A stretch of DNA of 64,000 bases from Alphaproteobacteria bacterium MarineAlpha12_Bin1 (lineage in GTDB: Bacteria > Pseudomonadota > Alphaproteobacteria > UBA6615): positions 124,001-188,000 of the forward strand of contig PTJY01000005.1 of the NCBI GenBank assembly GCA_002937505.1, given 5' to 3'. The notes under the pieces were generated by a model. It was not told the origin of the DNA. It ran no database searches and was given only the letters and a program-made list of their open reading frames with translations. Positions within the stretch are counted from its first letter, which is position 1, and each line of letters opens with the position of its first letter. Positions 26,230-37,804 of the stretch are shown piece by piece. The position numbers and the translations under genes are program-made.

Positions 26230-27122
26230 AAGTGGATAAAAATTCTAGTTGCTGGAAAATTGAATTTGGTGCCCCTGACCTTTTAAAAGAGGACATACTG
26301 CAAGTTTTAGAAACGTATTCCGATGCTGTAACTGTATTTTTGAAAGAACCTAGTAACGAAGTACTTTTTAATGGATATTTCAACTTTCCTCCTGATACTG
26401 ACAGTATCAAATCTGACTTAACAAAAGTTTTTGAAAACTTTGACATTTCGACTCCAAATTTTATTCCAATCGATTTGTCGTCTATAGATTGGATTTCAGA
26501 AAATAGAAAAAACTTTAAACCTCTTGAAGTCGGGGGATTCACAATTACTGACACCGATCATAAAGGGAATTTTTCAAATTTCATTTCAAGGATCGTTGTT
26601 GATGCCTCAACAGCCTTTGGCACAGGCCATCATGGGACTACTAAAGGTTGCCTTACGGCATTAAACGAGATTTGTGCTAGAGATCTTTTACCTTCAGGGC
26701 ATCTTTTAGATATGGGTTGTGGCACCGGCATACTAGGCATAGCAGCAGCAAAAAAACTTAACCGCAAAATAATTTTGGTTGATAATGATTCTGAGGCAAT
26801 AAATAAGTCGAGCTACAATTTGAAAAAGAACGGGTTACAATTCTCTGGAAAACCATTTTTAAGTCAGGGCTATAATTCTAGAGAAATAATTATCCAGGCT
26901 CCTTACGCTTTAATATTGTCTAATATATTAGCTAAACCGATTGTAAAAATGGCTCCTTATTGTGCTCGTTATCTTCGGAATGGAGGGTACGCAATACTTT
27001 CTGGATTTTTAATTAATCAGGAAGCTCTAATTATTGCCGCTCATAGACAAAGGGGATTAATTCCTTATAAACGCTACAGAATTGAAGGTTGGTCAACGCT
27101 AGTATTTAGAAAGCTAATTTAA
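26226..27122 (+). CDS. prmA: ribosomal protein L11 methyltransferase PrmA
   Basis: The 298-residue protein has the PrmA layout: a variable N-terminal domain to about 110, then STAFGTGHHGTTKGCLTAL (128-146, the FGTG.H.TT substrate motif), the SAM motif LDMGCGTGILGIA at 161-173, VDNDSEAI, and LILSNILAKP, the equivalent of the NIL motif. It trimethylates L11 lysines and the N-terminus. It starts at TTG inside the uvrD stop codon (4-base overlap), and a GTG two codons later is the alternative. Translational coupling to uvrD is likely. The N-terminal domain is more divergent than the catalytic one. Confidence 0.9.
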   Translation: MKVDKNSSCWKIEFGAPDLLKEDILQVLETYSDAVTVFLKEPSNEVLFNGYFNFPPDTDSIKSDLTKVFENFDISTPNFIPIDLSSIDWISENRKNFKPLEVGGFTITDTDHKGNFSNFISRIVVDASTAFGTGHHGTTKGCLTALNEICARDLLPSGHLLDMGCGTGILGIAAAKKLNRKIILVDNDSEAINKSSYNLKKNGLQFSGKPFLSQGYNSREIIIQAPYALILSNILAKPIVKMAPYCARYLRNGGYAILSGFLINQEALIIAAHRQRGLIPYKRYRIEGWSTLVFRKLI

Positions 27123-27176
27123 TTAAAAGAAAATCTCTGCATTGAATTCTTGTCATCCCTCATTTAGCTTCTATGA

Positions 27177-29015
27177 ATGATTAAGAGAACAGATAATAGT
27201 AGTCAGTTAGTAAAACGGATTAGCAACTTAAGGACCTGTTTGTTGGGGCTAAATGTTGATGGTTTTATTATTCCTCATAATGATGAATACAATAATGAGT
27301 TTCTACCAGAAAATGCTGAAAGGTTAAGGTGGTTAACCGGCTTTGGAGGATCTGCAGGCACAGCTATCGTTTTAAGTCAAAAAGCTGCAATTTTTGTTGA
27401 TGGCAGATACACAATACAAGCAAGAGAACAAGTAGACACATCTCTGTTTTCTTTGCACCATCTGATTGAGCTGACCCCATTTAAGTGGTTAGCGGAAAAT
27501 CTCTCTTCTGGATTAAGTTTGGGCTATGATCCTTGGTTGCATGATCTCAATAGTGTTAAGAAATTAAAAGAAGTTTGCGCTAAAGCTGGAGCACGTTTAA
27601 TCGCTGTTGATGAAAATCCGATTGACGTAATTTGGGAAGATCAACCGTCCCCACCGCTAGAGCCAATTTTTGCCCACGAGTTGGATTATGCTGGAGTATC
27701 TAGTAAAGAAAAGAGAGAAGATCTGGCTAAATCCCTTAAAAATAATGATACACAAGCTTTAATACTTACGGACCCAGCTTCTATTGCCTGGGTTTTAAAC
27801 ATTAGAGGTAACGATGTTCCTTATACACCCCTGCCATTAAGTACGGCCATTATCCATTCTGACTCTAGTGTTGATTGGTTTGTTAAAAAAGAAAAAATAG
27901 ATGGAGCTTTACTGAGTCACCTAGGTGAACAGGTTAGAGTGCATGATCCAGATAACCTTAAAAGTGTTCTTGAGCTACAAGGCAAAAACAGTTCTTCTAT
28001 TCAAATTTGCCCAGATACTGCTGCGTCGTGGATTTTTGATCAGTTATCTTTTGCAGGAGTTGATATTCGTAAGGAAGTTGATCCTGTTATTTTAGCCAAA
28101 TCAATTAAAAATAAAGTTGAACTAGAAGGTTCTCGCTCAGCCCATCGACGAGATGGCGCAGCTATGGCCAGATTTTTAGTTTGGTTAAAAGCTAATGCTG
28201 AGTCTGAGGAATTATCAGAGAAAGAAGCTGCCGAAAAGCTTACGGGATTCCGTAAAAATGAGAAATTGTTTCAGGGCCTAAGCTTTGAAACTATATCTGG
28301 GGCCGGGCCTAATGGGGCTATAGTGCATTACAGAGTTGATGAGAAAAGCAGTCGTTTAATAAAAAAAGATGAACTCTATTTAATTGATTCGGGAGGGCAA
28401 TATCTTGATGGCACAACCGATGTTACTCGAACAGTTTCAATTGGAGAGCCCAGTGATGAAATGAAAGATCGCTACACTAGAGTACTTAAAGGACACATCG
28501 CTATTGCTAAAGCTGTTTTCCCCAAAGGCACTACAGGGGCACAACTTGACGTGCTTGCTCGCCAATATTTATGGCAGTTAGGTTTGGACTATGATCATGG
28601 TACTGGACATGGCGTAGGTAGCTTTCTTGGAGTCCATGAGGGGCCTCAAAGAATATCTAGGGTTGGAGCTTACCAGGAACTCGTTCCAGGTATGATTTTG
28701 TCCAACGAGCCAGGTTATTATAAAGAAGGGGAATATGGGATAAGGATAGAAAACCTCATAGTAGTAACAGCTTTTGATAACATGAATGAAGCAGAGAGGG
28801 AGATGTTAGGTTTCGAAACTATAACATTAGTGCCTCTGGATCTTAATTGCATTAAAACATCTCTTTTAGGAACTGATGAACTAACTTGGATAGACAATTA
28901 TCACTCAAGGGTAAAAACAGAAATATCACCATTGGTAGACCCTGAGACTAAAAAGTGGCTTAGATCTGCAACACGGCCTTTGTATCTCAATTTAACTACT
29001 GAAAAGTTTGATTAA
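27177..29015 (+). CDS. pepP: Xaa-Pro aminopeptidase, M24B family (aminopeptidase P)
   Basis: This 612-residue protein has two creatinase-like N-terminal domains (FIIPHNDEYNNEF near residue 32 and a second from about 180) and a C-terminal pita-bread M24 domain. The dinuclear metal ligands are visible: Asp in LIDSGGQY (about 403), Asp in GTTDVTRT (about 414), His in GTGHGVG (about 478), Glu in LSNEPGYY (about 511) and Glu in GIRIENL (about 525). It removes N-terminal residues before proline in the cytoplasm. The size matches the long three-domain form. It follows prmA by 54 bases and its stop is two bases from the convergent ligA stop. The symbol is by family only. Confidence 0.9.
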   Translation: MIKRTDNSSQLVKRISNLRTCLLGLNVDGFIIPHNDEYNNEFLPENAERLRWLTGFGGSAGTAIVLSQKAAIFVDGRYTIQAREQVDTSLFSLHHLIELTPFKWLAENLSSGLSLGYDPWLHDLNSVKKLKEVCAKAGARLIAVDENPIDVIWEDQPSPPLEPIFAHELDYAGVSSKEKREDLAKSLKNNDTQALILTDPASIAWVLNIRGNDVPYTPLPLSTAIIHSDSSVDWFVKKEKIDGALLSHLGEQVRVHDPDNLKSVLELQGKNSSSIQICPDTAASWIFDQLSFAGVDIRKEVDPVILAKSIKNKVELEGSRSAHRRDGAAMARFLVWLKANAESEELSEKEAAEKLTGFRKNEKLFQGLSFETISGAGPNGAIVHYRVDEKSSRLIKKDELYLIDSGGQYLDGTTDVTRTVSIGEPSDEMKDRYTRVLKGHIAIAKAVFPKGTTGAQLDVLARQYLWQLGLDYDHGTGHGVGSFLGVHEGPQRISRVGAYQELVPGMILSNEPGYYKEGEYGIRIENLIVVTAFDNMNEAEREMLGFETITLVPLDLNCIKTSLLGTDELTWIDNYHSRVKTEISPLVDPETKKWLRSATRPLYLNLTTEKFD

Positions 29016-29017
29016 AA

Positions 29018-31090
<2,073 letters not shown>

Positions 31091-31132
31091 TTACCCTCCC
31101 TGACCATTTATATGAATCTAAATGAGAATAGT

Positions 31133-32068
31133 TCATTTTTCGTCTGTTGTTTTATTTGGATGTGATATAGATAGTTTTGACGAATCAACAGGGTTTGCTC
31201 CAAGTACAGCGGCTAACATACCAACTGTTACTAGGCCAACGGCCCCCCAACCTAGTACACTCAGAGGCTCTCCCAGAAAAATTAGCGCTGATACTGCTGC
31301 TGTTGCTGGAACAGCTGCTGTGATAGTTGTTGTCATGGTTGCCCCCAACGCCGCTACAGCACGAGTATAAAGAAGTAGAGAAATTATCGCACTAAAAAAA
31401 CCTTGATAAATTGACTGTCCTAAAACATCAGTAAATGGAGCTGTGCTAAGTTTTGAAGGTAAAAGGATGAAGTGAATAGGGACGTAAGAAATCATAGAAA
31501 TCACCGCTACTAGGGCAGTACATCTCAACGGTTCCACTTTCCACGATTTAGCTAAAAGTGTGAATACAGCCCAATCGGCTACACCTATAAAAAAAAGGAC
31601 GTCTCCAAGCCAAGCTAGTCCAACTAAATCGCCAAAACCATCAGCGACTAAAATTGCTACGCCGGTTAAAATCACTATTAATCCACTTAACTGCCAAGTA
31701 CTTAATCGCTCTTTTAGAAAAAACCATGCTAGGGGAACTGTAAATAGTGGAATTGCCCCAGCCAAAATAGCAGCTCCATGTGCAGCTGGTGCAAATTGGT
31801 ATCCAGTGAAAGCGAAAAGAGAAAATCCAGGACCTGCAAGCATTGCCAGCACAATGGCTTGCCACAACTTTAAATGTCCCAGACCATATTTTATAACGAG
31901 TGGGAGCATTAAAATCCCTCCCACCCCAAGTCTTAATGCTACCAAGTCATAGGGAGTGAGGCTGGTCTGAACTCCAAAACGTGAAATCGAATGAAAACTG
32001 GACCATAGGATGACAACTAATAAAGCGCAGATTATGCCTATTGTGAATTCACGTGTGTTTATATTCAT
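31133..32068 (-). CDS. DMT-superfamily EamA-type transporter
   Basis: The 311-residue membrane protein has ten hydrophobic helices arranged as two EamA repeats (about 10-145 and 160-295). The first repeat ends in LSTWQLSGLIVILTGVAILV and the second in EPLSVLGWGAVGLVTVGML. EamA proteins export amino acids, nucleobases or other small metabolites. The ligand here is unknown. It is placed in the same orientation between recN (29 bases upstream) and ligA (45 bases downstream), interrupting an otherwise conserved pair. No mobile-element scar was seen. Confidence 0.85.
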   Translation of the reverse strand: MNINTREFTIGIICALLVVILWSSFHSISRFGVQTSLTPYDLVALRLGVGGILMLPLVIKYGLGHLKLWQAIVLAMLAGPGFSLFAFTGYQFAPAAHGAAILAGAIPLFTVPLAWFFLKERLSTWQLSGLIVILTGVAILVADGFGDLVGLAWLGDVLFFIGVADWAVFTLLAKSWKVEPLRCTALVAVISMISYVPIHFILLPSKLSTAPFTDVLGQSIYQGFFSAIISLLLYTRAVAALGATMTTTITAAVPATAAVSALIFLGEPLSVLGWGAVGLVTVGMLAAVLGANPVDSSKLSISHPNKTTDEK

Positions 32069-32097
32069 AGAATAAACTAAGTTAAAATTCTTTAAAA

Positions 32098-33801
32098 TTA
32101 AGGATTGAGGCCTTTACCAGTAGAACTAGATGCTCCATCGATCAAGGTTTGTGCAGCTGCACGAGCTTCATCTGTGATTTTAGCACCCGCTAACATACGC
32201 GCTATTTCTTCCCTTCTTTGTTTTTTACCTAGAAGTTCGACTTTTGTTATTGTCTTTCCTTCACTTTCTACTTTTGTGACTCTCCAGTGATGGTTCCCTA
32301 TTGCAGCGACCTGTGGACTATGAGTTACAACCAAAACTTGTCTGTTTTTTACAGCGCTTAATGCTGCCAGCCTTTGTCCAACTGCAGATGCAGTTGCTCC
32401 TCCTATTCCCGAGTCAACTTCATCAAATATCAGAGTAGGAACACCATCAGAATCCGTTAGAACCACTTTTAGCGCTAGTAAAAACCTACTCAGCTCTCCT
32501 CCAGAGGCAATTTTTCCTAGGGGTCCAGGAAAATTTCCTTGATTGGTGGAAACAAGAAACTCGATTGAGTCTATACCGGTTTCTGACCATGATTGTTCGG
32601 GTAGGCGCTGCACATTGGTTTTAAATATAGCTCCTTCGAGCTTAAGAGGGGGCAACTCGTTATTCACGGCATCATCTAGATTAATGCTTGTTTTATTTCG
32701 TTCTAAGGATAAATGTTCACAGGCTTTTAAATAAGCGTCTTTTGTGGTTTGTTCTATTTCGGATAATTTATTTAGATCCTTATTTTTTGTTTCTAAAGAT
32801 TCTAACTGATCTGACAAACTATCTCTTACGTTAATTAGGTTATCTACATCAGTTCCATGTTTACGCGCTAAAGATCGCAACTCAAATAATCTTTCTTCAA
32901 GTGTTTCAAGTAATGAAGTGTCTGTTTCAATTGACCGAGCCAAGCTCTCCAGCTCACTTATTGCTTCACGAAGTTCTGAGCTTGCCCTCTCTAGAGCTAA
33001 AATAATCTGATCTACTTGGTTGCCAGAAAGTTCAGAGACTTTTTCAACTATTTTTAGCGATTTTTGAATCAGTGCCTCTGATCCTGAATCACCCTCTAAC
33101 TCCTTTATAGCTTCGTTAAATGAGGACAGAAGTCGTTCCCCATTTTGTAAAAACTTGCGTTGATCGTTTATTTGAGTTTCTTCTCCTTCAGATGGTGATA
33201 AACTGTTGAGTTCATCAAAATCGTGTTTAATTTGCTCTTTTTTTTGATTAATTGAGTGAAAGTTAGCCTCTGCCTTACTAAGTGTTGATTGGGCTAAAGA
33301 CCAATCTTTAAACAGGTTTGTAACTTCTATAACTAAGGGATTAAGGTTACCAAACACGTCTAGAGCTGATCTTTGAACCGCTGTATTAGCTAGTGCGTAC
33401 TTATCGAATTGTCCTTGTATTTCAATTAGTTCTGTGCCTACAGCTTTTAAAAGCGCAATTGTAGCTGGTTGATCATTTATAAAAGCTCTACTTCGTCCAT
33501 CATTACTTAGTGTTCGACGTAGCAAAATATAATTATCGTTAAGACTTAGACCATTATCTTTCAGTAGGTCATTTGCAGGATGATTATTTTCAATCTCAAA
33601 AGAGGCAGATACAGCAGCCTGATCTGATTTTTCACTTATAAGTGTTGTATCAGCTCTTGATCCAATAATAAGTCCTATGGAATCAAGTAATATCGATTTT
33701 CCTGCTCCAGTTTCTCCTGTTAATACTGACAATCCAGAATCGAACTTTAAATCAAGACTGTCGATTAGAACGATATTCCGTATCGACAATTCACGCAGCA
33801 T
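32098..33801 (-). CDS. recN: DNA repair protein RecN
   Basis: This SMC-like ATPase has 567 residues. The N-terminal Walker A GETGAGKS is at 29-36, long coiled coils span about 150-360, and the C-terminal half has the signature SGGELSRFLLALK and Walker B LIFDEVDSGIGG. It acts at double-strand breaks, promoting RecA loading and sister alignment. The internal ATG at 33801 gives the family N-terminus MLRELSIRNIVLID. A frame start six codons upstream would overlap bamD. Neither has a strong ribosome-binding site. It follows bamD by 5 bases, so coupling is likely. Confidence 0.95.
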   Translation of the reverse strand: MLRELSIRNIVLIDSLDLKFDSGLSVLTGETGAGKSILLDSIGLIIGSRADTTLISEKSDQAAVSASFEIENNHPANDLLKDNGLSLNDNYILLRRTLSNDGRSRAFINDQPATIALLKAVGTELIEIQGQFDKYALANTAVQRSALDVFGNLNPLVIEVTNLFKDWSLAQSTLSKAEANFHSINQKKEQIKHDFDELNSLSPSEGEETQINDQRKFLQNGERLLSSFNEAIKELEGDSGSEALIQKSLKIVEKVSELSGNQVDQIILALERASSELREAISELESLARSIETDTSLLETLEERLFELRSLARKHGTDVDNLINVRDSLSDQLESLETKNKDLNKLSEIEQTTKDAYLKACEHLSLERNKTSINLDDAVNNELPPLKLEGAIFKTNVQRLPEQSWSETGIDSIEFLVSTNQGNFPGPLGKIASGGELSRFLLALKVVLTDSDGVPTLIFDEVDSGIGGATASAVGQRLAALSAVKNRQVLVVTHSPQVAAIGNHHWRVTKVESEGKTITKVELLGKKQRREEIARMLAGAKITDEARAAAQTLIDGASSSTGKGLNP

Positions 33802-33806
33802 GGCTT

Positions 33807-34712
33807 TTAAAATGGCCAAAGGCGGCTAAAGAAACCATGCTTTTCAGGCACAGGGTCAATAATTCCATCACCATCAACATCTCTTACGACAATATTCTCT
33901 AGTAGTTCATAGCTATCTGAATACCACTGACTTCCAGGAAAATTATGACCTAAAACAGCTGCGTTTTTTCGGGCCTCAGAATCAATCCCAAGCGCTTTGA
34001 AGGCTTCTGTCATTCTGTGAAGAGCTTCCGGTATATGTGTGGTAGACTGATAATTTTCTATAACATTTTTAAAGCGATTGATAGCTGCTAAATACTGCTC
34101 CCTCTTTAAGTAAAATCGACCTACCTCCATTTCTTTGCCGGCAAGATGGTCATGGGTTAAATCGATTTTTAGTTTTGCGTCACGTGCGTATTTGCTTTTA
34201 GGAAAGCGTTGTACAACCTCAGATAGTGAAGCTAGTGCTAGCTCAGTTATTCTCTGGTCTCTTCCGACGTCAGTAATCTGCTCGTAATAGCATAATCCCT
34301 TGAGATAGTAAGCATATGAGACATCTTTGTTTCCTGGATGTAATTGTATGAACCTGTCTAAGGCCAGTATTGCGTCGTCATATTCACCAATAGAATAAAA
34401 AGAGTAAGCGCCCATCAGTTGTGATTTAATAGCCCATATTGAGTAAGGGTGTTGACGCTCAACTTCCAAAAATAGATCAGTGGCTAATTTGTAATCACCA
34501 TCATCTAAATGATCTAACCCTGTGTTATAGAGTTCTTCTAGAGACCTTTCTAAATAGACTTGTTGATCTTTGTTTGCACAACTAACCAGCGCTAGAGATC
34601 CCATGATAACTAAATATAAAAAACAAACTGGAATAGGGCATTTTCTACGCAAGCCAGCTTTTGTTAAGAATGCCGACCCTGTAGAGTTGATATGTATATG
34701 TCTTAAGTTCAA
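33807..34712 (-). CDS. bamD: outer-membrane assembly lipoprotein BamD
   Basis: The 301-residue protein has a positively charged N-terminus, a hydrophobic segment and the lipobox LVSC (Cys45), predicting a lipid-anchored outer-membrane protein. TPR repeats run from about residue 60 to 265, with the family block RQHPYSIWAIKSQLMGAY and the ITDVGRDQ segment. BamD is the essential partner of BamA in beta-barrel insertion. The signal peptide is longer than usual. The C-terminus ends in a calcium-loop-like DVDGDGIIDP that is not a standard part of BamD. Its place between lpxC and recN is the usual alphaproteobacterial order. Confidence 0.93.
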   Translation of the reverse strand: MNLRHIHINSTGSAFLTKAGLRRKCPIPVCFLYLVIMGSLALVSCANKDQQVYLERSLEELYNTGLDHLDDGDYKLATDLFLEVERQHPYSIWAIKSQLMGAYSFYSIGEYDDAILALDRFIQLHPGNKDVSYAYYLKGLCYYEQITDVGRDQRITELALASLSEVVQRFPKSKYARDAKLKIDLTHDHLAGKEMEVGRFYLKREQYLAAINRFKNVIENYQSTTHIPEALHRMTEAFKALGIDSEARKNAAVLGHNFPGSQWYSDSYELLENIVVRDVDGDGIIDPVPEKHGFFSRLWPF

Positions 34713-34827
34713 GATGACCGTCCAAACTTTGAGTCAGATTATAATTAAACAATAAATGACTATTTTGCACCAATTATAGCATCAGGAAGTTATTTTCCAA
34801 CTTACCTGGCTTGGATTTTAATAAAGT

Positions 34828-35778
34828 TTAGGCAGTCGCTGCTAGTGACAAGTTGTCTGATTCGGAGTGGTCAGATGAATAATCTCGTTGAGCCATGGTG
34901 TAACGCCAACTATCCTTCTTCTTTAATAATTCGTGAAGGATTTTATGGTTTAATGCGTGTCCTGATCTATTTCCTATAAAGTGCCCAATGATAGGAGCTC
35001 CTACCAAGTAAAGATCACCAATACAATCAAGTATTTTATGGCGCACAAACTCATTTTCGTAACGTAATCCGTCTTTGTTTAGGACTTGGTCTCCACTTAG
35101 AACAACAGCATTATCTAGGCTTCCTCCCAAAGCTAATCCATTTGAGCGCAATTTATCGACTTCTTCTATAAAACCGAATGTTCTGGCCCGGCTTAGTTCA
35201 CCTTTGAAAGTCCCATTAACTAAATCAACGGTCATTTCTTGCTGTCCAATAGCTTGAGAACCAAACTCGATTTCAAAATTAACCGAGAATCCATCTCCTG
35301 GTCTTAATTCTGCCAATTTATCTTCGTCTTCAACACGAATTGTTTCTAATATTTCTATAGCTTGTCTTGGTGATTCTTGTTCAACTATGCCCGCGCATTC
35401 AATTAAAAAAACAAAGGGGGCAGAGCTACCGTCCATTATTGGCAGTTCAGCTCCCTCAACTTCAACATAAACATTATCAATACTACAACCGCTTAAAGCG
35501 GCCATAAGATGTTCTACAGTAGCAATTGAATTTCCATTTTTATTGCCAAGCGTAGTGCACATTCGATTATCTACTACATTCTCGACTAGACCCGAAATTT
35601 CCAAGCCATTCCCTTCATTATCAGTCCTTCGAAAGACCACTCCAGTATCTACTGGAGCAGGTAAAAGGGTTAAGGAAACTTTTGCTCCTGAATGTAGGCC
35701 AGTACCGCAACAACTAATTCTATTTTTTAAGGTTTGTTGAGAAGCATAAGGGGAAGAAAGATCTACCAACTTAATCAC
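34828..35778 (-). CDS. lpxC: UDP-3-O-acyl-N-acetylglucosamine deacetylase LpxC
   Basis: This 316-residue enzyme commits to lipid A synthesis by zinc-dependent deacetylation. Recognisable blocks are GTGLHSGAKVSLTLLPA, TVEHLMAALSGCSIDN (first zinc His), PIMDGSS, KILDCIGDLYLVGAPIIGH (zinc His is replaced positionally by the usual H/D pair) and SGHALNH (catalytic His). The length is normal. It is the first gene after ftsZ, separated by 190 bases that hold a strong hairpin, so it probably has its own promoter. Its presence shows that the cell makes lipopolysaccharide. Confidence 0.96.
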   Translation of the reverse strand: MIKLVDLSSPYASQQTLKNRISCCGTGLHSGAKVSLTLLPAPVDTGVVFRRTDNEGNGLEISGLVENVVDNRMCTTLGNKNGNSIATVEHLMAALSGCSIDNVYVEVEGAELPIMDGSSAPFVFLIECAGIVEQESPRQAIEILETIRVEDEDKLAELRPGDGFSVNFEIEFGSQAIGQQEMTVDLVNGTFKGELSRARTFGFIEEVDKLRSNGLALGGSLDNAVVLSGDQVLNKDGLRYENEFVRHKILDCIGDLYLVGAPIIGHFIGNRSGHALNHKILHELLKKKDSWRYTMAQRDYSSDHSESDNLSLAATA

Positions 35779-35921
35779 CTTTTTAGCAAGTTCTTAGTTT
35801 TGAAATTAAAGTTTTACTAATTAAGAAGAAGCTTGTACCTGTAAGAAACATCCATCAGCAAATTTTTTAGCAATCGTACGAGTGTCATACAAATCACTCT
35901 TTGTTACAATTTGTTACTCTT

Positions 35922-35955
35922 TAGTTTCGGAAATCACTAGGGATTCCCGAAACTA
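35922..35955 (-). terminator. hairpin just downstream of ftsZ
   Basis: A 14-bp stem (TAGTTTCGGGAATC pairing with GATTTCCGAAACTA, one G-U wobble in the minus-strand RNA) closes a 6-base loop, starting 13 bases past the ftsZ stop. It marks the 3' end of the dcw transcript or protects it. There is no clear U-tract, so termination may be partial or Rho-aided. This is the only strong stem in the 190-base ftsZ-lpxC gap. Confidence 0.55.
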
Positions 35956-35968
35956 ATCAATATTAAGT

Positions 35969-37699
35969 TTAATTAACCTGGCGGCGCAGAAAAGCAGGGA
36001 TTTCCAATAGGTCGTCATCACCTTCTGATGGTTCTGTTTGTAAGGAGGGCTCTAAATCGTCAAGTGAGGTTTGTGTTGGAGCTTCCTCTGTAGGCTCTTT
36101 ATCAATATTAGCTTCTTCTGAAAACGAATCACTCTTGGGATTAGAGACATTATTTATAGGATCTTCTGCTGAAGAAGTTGTTTTTGAGAGCTGCTCTTTA
36201 TCAGCCGCTTTAATAGTCTTATTTAGGGTGCTGTTCGAGTTTGTAGTCTCTTTTTGTTCTTCTGTCACGGGACTATTAAAGGCTCCTGTGACTTTCTGGA
36301 ATAGACTTCGTCCACGTTTTTTATCGCTTTGAGCGGATCCATTTTGAATAGCTGCTTCAGCAAATGCGTCAGGCGCCGTTTTGCTTTCTCTATCACTCGT
36401 ATTGATAGTAGATGCTGTGACGGGTTTGGGGGGTATAAAGGGTTTATCTCCTGTTTCTATAATTTGCTGCGTGTTAGTGGTTTCTTCCGTATTTTGTTCA
36501 GAAAGAGGTTCCTTGTTCCTGTTCAAAATAGCATCAGTCTCTGGTTCAATAATGTCATTTAGGTCAGAATAGGGCAGTTTATCGTGTTTCATTTCAGATG
36601 TACTTTGACTTAAATCTGATGGAGGCTGATTTGCCTTTTCTGCGGCTAAAACAGATGACACTTGAACTTTACTAGCCTTTTCACTGTCATGAACAAGAGA
36701 AATATTAGGAGAGCGCGCTATAGAAGATGAATCTGCATCAATTCCCGTAGATACAATAGAAACACGCATGGTACCTTCCATTTTTTCATCGAAGGTTGAA
36801 CCAAAAATAATATTAGCGTCAGAATCGACTTCTTCCCTTATTTTATTTGCTGCTTCATCTACCTCAAATAGGGTCATATCGAGGCCGCCAGTAATGTTAA
36901 TTATTACTCCTCTTGCTCCACGCATAGAAACGTCATCTAATAATGGATTTGCAATAGCTGCTTCGGCAGCGGCAATTGATCTTCCTTCACCTGATGCTTC
37001 GCCTGTGCCCATCATTGCCTTTCCCATTTCGCTCATAACAGTACGAATGTCAGCGAAATCAAGATTTATTAGACCCGGCATTACCATTAGATCAGTCACA
37101 CCTCTAACTCCTGAATGGAGTACATCGTCTGCCATACAAAAAGCTTCGGCAAAAGTGGTATGCTCGTTACATACTCTAAAAAGATTTTGGTTTGGTATCA
37201 CTATCAGTGTGTCAACAAAATGCTGAAGCTCTTCTATTCCCTCTTCAGCAGATTTCATTCGATTGTTTCCCTCAAACTGAAAAGGTTTAGTTACAACACC
37301 CACCGTAAGTATTCCTTGTTCTCTGGCAGCACGCGCTATTACTGGGGCAGCACCTGTTCCGGTACCTCCGCCCATGCCTGCGGCAATAAAAGCCATATGA
37401 CTGCCTTGAAGGTGGTCTAAAACAACGTCAAGTGATTCCTCCGCAGCGGCCCTACCTATATCCGGTCTTGCACCTGACCCTAATCCATTAGTGATATTAA
37501 CACCTAACTGAATTCGTCTTTCTGAAGCGCTGAGGGCCAGAGACTGGGCATCGGTGTTCGCAACCACGAACTCAACGCCTTCTAGCTTAGCTGAAATCAT
37601 ATTATTAACAGCGTTACAGCCAGCTCCGCCGACACCAACCACAACAATGCGTGGTTTTAATTGTGATTCGGTTCCAGGTGCACTTAGGTTTAAGGTCAT
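35969..37699 (-). CDS. ftsZ: cell division protein FtsZ
   Basis: This tubulin-like GTPase has 576 residues from the ATG ending at 37699, preceded by TTGGAGG. The GTP-binding core (1 to about 320) has [14 protein letters not shown] and the tubulin signature [12 protein letters not shown] at 108-119, plus the T7 loop [12 protein letters not shown] long acidic, Ser/Thr/Glu-rich unstructured linker spans about 325-560, and the conserved tail EIPAFLRRQ at the C-terminus binds FtsA. The long linker is usual in alphaproteobacteria. It forms the Z-ring at midcell. The 105-base gap to ftsA is the largest in the upstream cluster and may hold a ftsZ promoter. Confidence 0.98.
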   Translation of the reverse strand: MTLNLSAPGTESQLKPRIVVVGVGGAGCNAVNNMISAKLEGVEFVVANTDAQSLALSASERRIQLGVNITNGLGSGARPDIGRAAAEESLDVVLDHLQGSHMAFIAAGMGGGTGTGAAPVIARAAREQGILTVGVVTKPFQFEGNNRMKSAEEGIEELQHFVDTLIVIPNQNLFRVCNEHTTFAEAFCMADDVLHSGVRGVTDLMVMPGLINLDFADIRTVMSEMGKAMMGTGEASGEGRSIAAAEAAIANPLLDDVSMRGARGVIINITGGLDMTLFEVDEAANKIREEVDSDANIIFGSTFDEKMEGTMRVSIVSTGIDADSSSIARSPNISLVHDSEKASKVQVSSVLAAEKANQPPSDLSQSTSEMKHDKLPYSDLNDIIEPETDAILNRNKEPLSEQNTEETTNTQQIIETGDKPFIPPKPVTASTINTSDRESKTAPDAFAEAAIQNGSAQSDKKRGRSLFQKVTGAFNSPVTEEQKETTNSNSTLNKTIKAADKEQLSKTTSSAEDPINNVSNPKSDSFSEEANIDKEPTEEAPTQTSLDDLEPSLQTEPSEGDDDLLEIPAFLRRQVN

Positions 37700-37804
37700 T
37701 TTAGCCTCCAATTAGTGTTGTCCGAGGGCAATTTATAAAAAATAGCTTTTTTGTCTGCGATTTGCATACCGAATAAATCGATAAAACACAGTTTTTTTAT
37801 GGTT

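Noticed and set aside
31560-31952. 130-codon plus-strand frame opposite the EamA gene
   Set aside because: Composition (Pro/Ala/Lys/Asn) is typical of the complement of a membrane protein gene, and there is no start context.
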